From NCBI GenBank assembly GCA_903916135.1, contig CAIWVT010000355.1, positions 1 through 28,990 of the forward strand: a DNA stretch of 28,990 nucleotides, written 5' to 3'. Shown one piece after another: positions 24,101-28,990 of the stretch; position 1 is the first letter of the stretch, and every line of letters starts with the position of its first letter. The position numbers were made by a program, and so were the translations under genes. Under the pieces are notes generated by a model. It ran no database searches, was not told where the DNA came from, and worked only from the letters and a program-made list of their open reading frames with translations. This DNA is from an uncultured bacterium (GTDB lineage: Bacteria > Bacteroidota > Bacteroidia > Bacteroidales > CAIWKO01).

Positions 24101-24745
24101 AGCCAAGGCTATATCCCTGCTACAACGGGCGAAATGCTTTATACGATTCACTTCCAAAACACGGGCACAGGTCCCGCGGTGAACATCAAAATATGTGACA
24201 CCATCAGTTCGAATCTCGACATCAATACATTCCAAATTGTTTCATCGAGCAACGCCATGCAAGGCAATTCGCTCACCAACGGCTTGATGATTTTCAATTT
24301 TCAGAACATCATGTTGCCCGACAGCGGAACCGATATGCTGAACAGTATGGGCTATGTTACCTATAAAATACGACTGAGAGCAGGTCTTAGCCCTTTGACC
24401 AAAATAAAGAACACGGCTTATATCTATTTTGATTACAATGCGCCTGTGGTCACCAACACCACCCTCAACACCATCGAGCAGCCGGGAAGTGTGGATAACG
24501 CCCTGCCATCCGAAGCTGAGTTTTCTTTATATCCGAATCCTGCACATTCCCTCATTAGCGTGAAAGCAAGCAAGGATCTCAAACTGATTCGTATCTATAA
24601 TGCGATGGGGATGATGGTGTATGAAAATCAGGCTGCCATGACCGATAAAGTGACCATTGCCCTGCCACAGCTCAGCAGCGGGATTTATTTTGTGGAACTG
24701 CATACTGCCGACAAATCGAGGGTTATAAAGTTGATGATGGAGTAA
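21137..24745 (+). CDS. Large T9SS-exported protein with propeller-like repeats
   Basis: The 1202-residue protein has a signal peptide (about 1-26). Residues about 40-730 contain roughly 13 repeats of about 50 residues, each with a 'K-[FY]-N-G-[ST]-x-W-x-x-[VL]-G' hairpin (KFNGTAWVAAG, KYNGSTWVTVG, KFDGASWQMLG) and a 'YVA[YF].D' strand, consistent with one or two beta-propellers. A carboxypeptidase-regulatory or SdrD-B-like domain follows (about 738-820: GQVSYDANSNCVND, DNSGHYYFTNAAAGSYTI). Then comes a T9SS-protein domain starting FDPNYKEVAPKG (about 974) with YTIHFQNTGTGPAVNI and TAYIYFDYNAPVVTNTT, resembling DUF7619. Last is the type A C-terminal sorting domain (about 1127-1202: SLYPNPAHSLISV, IRIYNAMGMMVYE, LSSGIYFVEL). 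It is likely surface-anchored or released. Substrate and partner are unknown. Confidence 0.9.
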   Translation: MKKQFSFFKKAIICIVFVLNYANIYSQCDWESVGPDDDMFFMADGSGNYQPSIASDNNGTQYVAFSDAENGKKISVKRYVNNHWTFVGTPGFSLGAADYVKIATDNLNRVYVAYLDSVNHRRLTVQFFNGFNWSVLGVAGMGNDTVRAFDMTVDKSTNHPLVFFTDSVNVSTVKEFDGSAWTAVGTSNFGAAQMTECHISSNNGTPYVSYCSYTPNRLNILKFNGTAWVAAGTVSSAFTYASWNSGVVFDQNNVPCIAFQDYSASSLTSVMYLNGSTWTYLGTPGIVSYQTWYNFLAFDQSNHAFLSYTKVSGSKAEIAKYNGSSWSVVSSYIAPTNVYIPTQYAYYRGMSMDPTTGDLYLLYTEQTVSPLFGWKDFAVMKYNGTTAKILGSSSITGAVSGSGSAGAYFDFDKFGTPYVVYSDSLYSDRVSVKKYVGNNWVNVGTPGFNTGFTEWAKIAFDTTGVPYVAFRQDNADIYVMKFNGSAWVYVGAVINSTYDVALAINPLTNQPHIFYCDVNNSLKGNVKKFNGTAWVSEGPANFTVGSSAYCNIKFDHLGNEYVAYSDNGQGTKVMVKKYNGSTWVTVGSGTVSTVQSHLTKLKIDAQNKLYVVYQDQSNSYQPLCQKFDGASWQMLGSFIATGYVGDVDLAVDNGGNVFVYYNQQYLNYYPGTVKRFFNNAWIPVGRQYIHNASCKSSQININPVSGLPFIGSITQAGTMNNTTQSKGYFLKSLPCNFSAALMGQVSYDANSNCVNDNGDQNLTNQSVKLSQGSNANLAFTDNSGHYYFTNAAAGSYTIGMGTLTNGYNVQCSASQPHATNIVSNALTVEDFSIACTPQFDFIANSFTPIGNWWPGQNVKLWSNVSILKTVCSGAVTPGQIRLIFPPCLTYIVDTTLPWQPDNVVHAASGDTVWYNLADVYNPSPYLYNSILTSAHVCNTATPADSLCISLQVTAQNDVNMANNTYNRCVHIASSFDPNYKEVAPKGLGSQGYIPATTGEMLYTIHFQNTGTGPAVNIKICDTISSNLDINTFQIVSSSNAMQGNSLTNGLMIFNFQNIMLPDSGTDMLNSMGYVTYKIRLRAGLSPLTKIKNTAYIYFDYNAPVVTNTTLNTIEQPGSVDNALPSEAEFSLYPNPAHSLISVKASKDLKLIRIYNAMGMMVYENQAAMTDKVTIALPQLSSGIYFVELHTADKSRVIKLMME

Positions 24746-24829
24746 GGGGGTATTATAAACCTCTGAGGGACTAAAAGCACTTAGATACACTAAGAAAAAA
24801 ACAGTAGAACAATTCAATAATATTTCCAT

Positions 24830-24861
24830 AAAAAAAGGCTTGCTGATTGGCAAGCCTTTTT
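24830..24861. terminator. Bidirectional terminator between convergent genes
   Basis: The perfect stem AAAAAGGCTTGC (24832-24843) and GCAAGCCTTTTT (24850-24861) has a 6-base loop TGATTG. T runs on both strands (five on plus, seven on minus) allow it to stop both the T9SS gene and the oligoendopeptidase gene coming from the other side. Confidence 0.9.
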
Positions 24862-24916
24862 CTTTTTCCCATTTCTCACTTATTTACCTCATTTAACAAA
24901 TTAACCAATCAACTCA

Positions 24917-24992
24917 ATGACTAATTAATGACCATTAAATGACCATTAAATGACAACAAATGACCACCAAATGACCACTTAATGACAACTAA
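24917..24992. repeat. 11-bp tandem repeat (ATGACCATTAA family), 7 units
   Basis: Seven consecutive units begin ATGAC at 24917, 24928, 24939, 24950, 24960, 24971 and 24982. Two are perfect ATGACCATTAA and the others are variants (ATGACCACCAA, ATGACCACTTA, ATGACAACTAA). A preceding stretch ATTAACCAATCAAC (about 24899-24912) is also found after nuoN. The array lies between the terminator and the 3' end of the peptidase gene. No function is evident. Confidence 0.85.
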
Positions 24993-25024
24993 CCTGTCCC
25001 GTACACATTGTGTCGGGATGCCCC

Positions 25025-26956
25025 CTATTTATTAAATTTACCTTCCGCATTCAATTTGTTGTACAAGGCTTCCATTTGGTTCACCAAATTGTCGAAATTG
25101 GCGAAAGCAGCGTTGTAGGCATCGGCTTTGGTCATGTCAACACCTGCTTTGCGGAGGATGTTTAAAGGATAATCGTTGCCACCGGCACTCAACATACCAA
25201 CGTAGCGGTCGCGGTCGGTGGGGGTGCCATTCAACACCTTTTCGCTCAACGCCATGGAGGCAATCAAACCTGTGGAATATTGATAGACATAATAATTCAT
25301 GTAGAAATGAGGAATATAGCTCCATTCATTTTGGATGTAATCGGGCACTTTCATCACGCCTTTGGTTTCGCCATAATAGAGTTTAGTCAGCTCTAAATAT
25401 TTAGCATCGAGAAATTCGGCTGTGAGGGATTGTCCTTGTTCCACTTGGGTGTGCATGGCAAGTTCGAACTCGGCAAACAAAGTTTGGCGGAAGATAGTGG
25501 CACGTGCACCGTCCAAATATTGGTCGAGGATATAGATTTTGAACAAATCGTCGGTCTCTGACTTTAGGATGTATTGCATCAAGAGGTTTTCGTTGAAGGT
25601 GGAAGCAATTTCAGCTAAGAAAGTTTCATAGCTTGAGGTAGCATACGGTTGGTTTTTGCAGGAATAGTAGCTGTGCATGGTGTGTCCCAACTCGTGGATG
25701 AGGGTGGAGAGGGCATTGTAGTCGCCATTGTAATTCATTTTGATGTAAGGATGCACGCCAAACAAGCCTGAAGAATAGGCACCCGATTCTTTGCCTTTGT
25801 TGGGATATATATCTATCCAACCTTCGTTGAAGGCTTTGGTGATGATGTCGGTGTAGTCTTTGCCCATAGGTTTCAAGGCATTCAGGATGATTTGTTTGGC
25901 TTCGTCGTAGGTGTAGGTTTTGGATACGGATTTCACAGCGGAAGCATAGATGTCGTCGTAGCTATAATTGGTCAAACCTAACATCTTTTTCTTTAAAGTC
26001 AGGAACTTTTGCAAAGTGCCCAAATGGTCGTGAACGGCTTTAATCAGCTCGGTGTAAACGGTCTGGTCAATGGCATTGGGATACATACGCGCTTCCAAAC
26101 TGCTGCTATATTTGCCCACTTGCGCCGAAAACCAATGTTGTTTGATTTCGCCATTGAGCAAAGAAGCGAAGGTGTTTTCATATTTCTTTTGATTGCCCCA
26201 AAAGCTGTTCATCACCAGGGAGCGGTCTGCTTGGTTTTTGGACCCTCTGAGTTTCATGTAAGCCGCCACATTGAGGTTGATTTTGCTGCCGTCGCTCAAG
26301 GTGATGTCGGTGTGAGGCATTTCTACATTGGAAAAAACACCGTAAGCGTCGTTTGCCGTACTGCTGAACAATCCTGTTAAGGATACGATTTTTTGTTGTT
26401 CGGAAGGTAAGATGTGGTCTTTGTTGCGGAAGATTTTCTCTGTACCGAATTGATATGTAACCAACGCGGGTTCTGCTTTCAGATATTCTTTGAATTTGGT
26501 CTCTCCCAAGGTTAAGATGTCGCTCTCCATAAACGAGAGACTCGCACCAAACTGCACGAAGAAGTTCTCGATTTCGCCTTTCATGGAGATGAATTGGGTG
26601 TTGCCCAAATCCATATTGTTTTCGTTGGAAGCGTAGGAGTAGAGTTTTTCGCCTTTCAGGGAGATGTCGTTCACCAAGTTTTCGAACTCCAACATGTTTT
26701 TGGCGCTTGCTGTCCATGTTTTGGACAAGCCTTCAATTTTGCTTGCCATCTGTTTGACCAAAGCCAAGTCGGCTTTCCACAAATCGGGAGTGGCGTAGAT
26801 GTCTTCAATTTTCCATTTGAATTCTTTGGGAACCGCCGAGCGATCGGTGTTCGAGAAGTCGGGAATTCCCGCTTTGTTTTGTGCATTGGCATTCATGCCA
26901 AAGGAAACTGCTAATAGCATAAGGATGATTTTTGATGTTAGGATTATTTTTTTCAT
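25025..26956 (-). CDS. pepF: Secreted oligoendopeptidase F (peptidase family M3)
   Basis: This 643-residue zinc endopeptidase cleaves short peptides. The zinc site is HELGH (421-425) with the third ligand Glu449 in FLAEIASTFNE. The N-terminal PepF domain with LENLVNDISLKGEKLYSYAS-like helices and the FNSFWG-type segment (MNSFWGNQKKYENTFASLLN) precede it. Unlike cytoplasmic Gram-positive PepF, it begins with a signal peptide (about 1-25, ending NANA before Gln), so it should act in the periplasm or outside, perhaps finishing peptide breakdown for nutrition. It has a near-perfect promoter and is monocistronic, with a shared terminator downstream. Confidence 0.95.
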   Translation of the reverse strand: MKKIILTSKIILMLLAVSFGMNANAQNKAGIPDFSNTDRSAVPKEFKWKIEDIYATPDLWKADLALVKQMASKIEGLSKTWTASAKNMLEFENLVNDISLKGEKLYSYASNENNMDLGNTQFISMKGEIENFFVQFGASLSFMESDILTLGETKFKEYLKAEPALVTYQFGTEKIFRNKDHILPSEQQKIVSLTGLFSSTANDAYGVFSNVEMPHTDITLSDGSKINLNVAAYMKLRGSKNQADRSLVMNSFWGNQKKYENTFASLLNGEIKQHWFSAQVGKYSSSLEARMYPNAIDQTVYTELIKAVHDHLGTLQKFLTLKKKMLGLTNYSYDDIYASAVKSVSKTYTYDEAKQIILNALKPMGKDYTDIITKAFNEGWIDIYPNKGKESGAYSSGLFGVHPYIKMNYNGDYNALSTLIHELGHTMHSYYSCKNQPYATSSYETFLAEIASTFNENLLMQYILKSETDDLFKIYILDQYLDGARATIFRQTLFAEFELAMHTQVEQGQSLTAEFLDAKYLELTKLYYGETKGVMKVPDYIQNEWSYIPHFYMNYYVYQYSTGLIASMALSEKVLNGTPTDRDRYVGMLSAGGNDYPLNILRKAGVDMTKADAYNAAFANFDNLVNQMEALYNKLNAEGKFNK

Positions 26957-26985
26957 TATAACGAGATTAAATTACTAATTGGGTG

Positions 26986-27016
26986 CAAAGGTACGTTTTT
27001 TGGGTGGATGAGCAAA
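26986..27016 (-). promoter_or_regulatory. Promoter of the oligoendopeptidase gene
   Basis: On the minus strand TTTG (27013-27016), a 19-base spacer, then TACCTTTG (26986-26993): a full match to the Bacteroidota consensus. The predicted transcription start lies near 26979, about 23 bases before the ATG at 26956. Confidence 0.8.
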
Positions 27017-27060
27017 ATTTTGTGCTTTTATGGCACGATAATTAAACAATTATGTTTAGT

Positions 27061-27090
27061 TTTGTAGATTATTTTAAAGACTTATCTTTA
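27061..27090 (+). promoter_or_regulatory. Promoter of the small membrane-protein gene
   Basis: TTTG (27061-27064), an 18-base spacer, then TATCTTTA (27083-27090), seven of eight bases of TAnnTTTG. The predicted start lies near 27097, so the ATG at 27110 rather than an upstream TTG at 27095 is the likely start codon. It diverges from the oligoendopeptidase promoter less than 100 bp away. Confidence 0.5.
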
Positions 27091-27109
27091 TACATTGACC
27101 AAAGCATCT

Positions 27110-27649
27110 ATGAACAAAATTTGGAGCATACGGAAATTCGGCAAACTAAAAGTTATTCTTTATTATTATATAGTGCTTTTTGCCAATATAGCAATGGTTG
27201 CTTATGGAGTTGCAAATCAAACGGAAATACCTTTCCTGTATGCTTTCATTATTGTATTTCTAATAGGTTTTGTAGCGATATTAATTCTTCTTATTTTTCC
27301 TCCTATTTGGATTATGAGAAAACGTATTGCTACGTCGGTTGAACTTGATTTTGAAAGAAAACTTTTGTTTGTGAAAGTAAATAATCGAGATATAGTTCCC
27401 TATTCCTTGACGAATATGTCGTACTCTTTCCGCAAAGAAACCTTTTATTCGGTTTTGGTTTTTTATGAAAGCAATATTTCTCCCTACACGGGTAATGTGT
27501 ATTACAAGGAGCTTTTTCAGGTGTTAGGCAATGCGTTTCATATTATGTGGCGGCTGAATGATGTGTTTGATATTGTTTCCGAACTGCAACGTTTAAACAT
27601 ACCCGACAGGAATGATGATGGGAGGCCTTTGATAGATTATGTTACTTAA
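27110..27649 (+). CDS. Hypothetical two-helix membrane protein, 179 residues
   Basis: I do not recognise the family. Two membrane helices (about 16-36 and 44-68) form a hairpin close to the N-terminus. They are followed by a soluble part of about 105 residues rich in strands (VELDFERKLLFVKVNNRDIVPY, TFYSVLVFYES) that ends in a helix (DVFDIVSELQRLNIP). The layout resembles small membrane-anchored PH-like proteins, but I cannot support that with motifs. The start is the ATG at 27110; an in-frame TTG at 27095 is excluded by the promoter position. It stands alone, divergent from the oligoendopeptidase gene. Confidence 0.75.
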   Translation: MNKIWSIRKFGKLKVILYYYIVLFANIAMVAYGVANQTEIPFLYAFIIVFLIGFVAILILLIFPPIWIMRKRIATSVELDFERKLLFVKVNNRDIVPYSLTNMSYSFRKETFYSVLVFYESNISPYTGNVYYKELFQVLGNAFHIMWRLNDVFDIVSELQRLNIPDRNDDGRPLIDYVT

Positions 27650-27720
27650 AGGTTGATATAAAGTTAAAAAATCCGACGATATCTAAAGTCAAACAAAAAT
27701 AATTTGGATTTATAAATAAA

Positions 27721-27752
27721 TTTGTTAGATAAAAATATTTAGAGTAATTTTG
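27721..27752 (+). promoter_or_regulatory. Promoter of the GAPDH gene
   Basis: TTTG (27721-27724), a 20-base spacer, then TAATTTTG (27745-27752). Both elements match the consensus exactly. The predicted start near 27759 leaves a leader of about 44 bases. Confidence 0.7.
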
Positions 27753-27802
27753 CAAATTAATTAAAATCATTCAATTTTCTAATTCAATCTTATAAAAATA
27801 TC

Positions 27803-28813
27803 ATGACACCTATTAAAGTTGGAATTAACGGCTTCGGACGTATCGGTCGTTTGACCTTCAGAGCATTACTAAAGAAAGAAGCTGTTGAAATCGTTGCCCT
27901 CAACGACCTTACGGATGCCAAAACCTTGGCACATTTGTTTAAATATGATTCTGTTCATGGGAAATATCCCGGTGAAGTTTCTTACGATAACGACTGTTTG
28001 TTGATAGATGGCAAGCGCTATAAAGTGTATGCCGAACGTGACCCTGCAAATTTGCCTTGGAAGTCGCTTGATGTTAAAGTTGTGGTGGAATGCACGGGCG
28101 TTTTTCGTACTCGTGAGAAATTGGAAAAGCATATCACAGCAGGTGCTCAGAAAATTATTTTGTCGGTTCCTTCTAACACAGCACAAGATGTGGACAGGAC
28201 TATTGTTTTGGGTGTGAACGACACACAACTGTTGCCCACCGACCGTTTTATTTCGAACGCTTCCTGTACCACCAATTGTTTGGCACCTATTGCAAAAGTG
28301 CTGAACGATAGCTTTGGTTTAAAACATGGACTGATCAACACCATACATTCTTATACGAACGACCAAATTATTTTAGATGCGCCTCACAGCGACTTGCGTA
28401 GAGCACGTGCGGCTGCCATGTCTATCATCCCGACAAGTACGGGTGCTGCGAAAGCAATAGGCTTGGTAATTCCTGAATTGGATGGCAAATTGGATGGCAT
28501 GTCGATGAGAGTGCCAACACCTGATGGGTCAGTGGTTGACCTTACGTGTTTGTTGGATGTTGAGGTGACCAAAGATGTGGTGAATGCGGCGATGAGACAA
28601 GCTGCAGAAGGTCAGATGAAAGGCATTTTGGAATATTGCATTGACCCCATAGTGAGCATTGATATCGTGGGCAACAAACATTCATCTATCTTGGATTCCA
28701 AGCTAACGCAAATCATCAAGGGCAACTTTGTGAAAGTTATTTCTTGGTATGATAACGAAGCAGGCTATTCGGAACGTTTGGCTGAATTGACAGTGAAAGC
28801 TGCTTTGTTGTAG
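27803..28813 (+). CDS. gap: Glyceraldehyde-3-phosphate dehydrogenase, type I
   Basis: This 336-residue cytoplasmic enzyme of glycolysis and gluconeogenesis converts glyceraldehyde-3-phosphate to 1,3-bisphosphoglycerate. The Rossmann motif NGFGRIGR is at 9-16. Asp35 in LNDL points to NAD rather than NADP. The catalytic Cys155 lies in SNASCTTNCLAP and its partner His182 in TIHSYTNDQ. The C-terminal signature is WYDNEAGYSERL, with Ala where many homologues have Trp or Thr. Length is standard. It is monocistronic behind its own promoter; I see no hairpin terminator immediately downstream. Confidence 0.97.
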   Translation: MTPIKVGINGFGRIGRLTFRALLKKEAVEIVALNDLTDAKTLAHLFKYDSVHGKYPGEVSYDNDCLLIDGKRYKVYAERDPANLPWKSLDVKVVVECTGVFRTREKLEKHITAGAQKIILSVPSNTAQDVDRTIVLGVNDTQLLPTDRFISNASCTTNCLAPIAKVLNDSFGLKHGLINTIHSYTNDQIILDAPHSDLRRARAAAMSIIPTSTGAAKAIGLVIPELDGKLDGMSMRVPTPDGSVVDLTCLLDVEVTKDVVNAAMRQAAEGQMKGILEYCIDPIVSIDIVGNKHSSILDSKLTQIIKGNFVKVISWYDNEAGYSERLAELTVKAALL

Positions 28814-28915
28814 GCTGTATATCTCGCGGTTTTCTTAGATTTTAGATACTTCTTTTTGAGCATAGGAACGAATTCCTTAACAGGGAATATCGTGTGGGTA
28901 GCTCTATGAATATTG

Positions 28916-28990
28916 TTATGCTGTAATTGCTTTTAGCAAAGCGCGCATCGTATTATCATTGCGGCTTGTCGCTTTCACTTTCAAAACGCG
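28916..28990 (-). CDS. Possible 3' end of a minus-strand gene, cut by window edge
   Basis: From the right edge the reverse strand is open for 24 codons, ending with a TAA at 28916-28918. The translation ends NDNTMRALLKAITA. This stretch is richer in G and C and looks coding compared with the AT-rich spacer before it, but 24 residues are too few to name a family. Nothing else is seen between the GAPDH stop and this point. Confidence 0.4.
   Translation of the reverse strand, partial: RVLKVKATSRNDNTMRALLKAITA

Noticed and set aside
26178..26717. 179-residue open frame in another frame of the oligoendopeptidase gene
   Set aside because: Arg- and Gln-rich shadow translation inside a complete conserved enzyme.

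Overview
The window reads as Bacteroidota DNA: AT-rich, with gene starts lacking Shine-Dalgarno sequences almost throughout, repeated matches to the Bacteroidota promoter (TTTG, about 19 bases, TAnnTTTG), a secreted protein ending in a type IX secretion (T9SS) sorting domain, and signal peptides ending in a residue followed by Gln. I cannot place it below phylum. No rRNA, tRNA, CRISPR array or transposase is visible.

Left part (1-5.5 kb, minus strand): after the edge of a four-helix-bundle gene comes an arsenic operon read right to left. The order is arsR, a secreted double thioredoxin-like protein with a Cys-rich tail, a MacB/FtsX-type ABC permease, its ATPase, a rhodanese-fold protein whose catalytic Cys is replaced, a thioredoxin-type arsenate reductase (arsC) and an arsenite methyltransferase (arsM). 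No ArsB or Acr3 pump is present, so the ABC pair plus the secreted protein is the best candidate here for an undescribed metalloid-handling module. A consensus promoter lies inside an inverted repeat just upstream of arsR. AT-rich tandem repeats flank arsM.

5.5-7.6 kb: a small secreted protein, a 19-unit 21-bp tandem array that could encode heptads of the form ITDMxTG, and a YigZ/IMPACT-family gene.

7.7-18.2 kb: one long plus-strand operon, nuoABCDHIJKLMN, encoding an 11-subunit complex I without the NADH-oxidising NuoEFG module. A 110-residue conserved-looking unknown follows, then a strong hairpin terminator.

18.3-20.8 kb: a cupin, a membrane protein that looks like GldL-type helices joined to a GldM-like periplasmic part, and a secreted alpha/beta hydrolase. 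21.1-24.7 kb: a 1202-residue T9SS cargo protein with about 13 propeller-like repeats. This is convergent with a secreted M3-family oligoendopeptidase F; a bidirectional terminator and an 11-bp tandem repeat lie between them. 27-28.9 kb: a small membrane protein, type I GAPDH, and the possible 3' end of a minus-strand gene at the edge.
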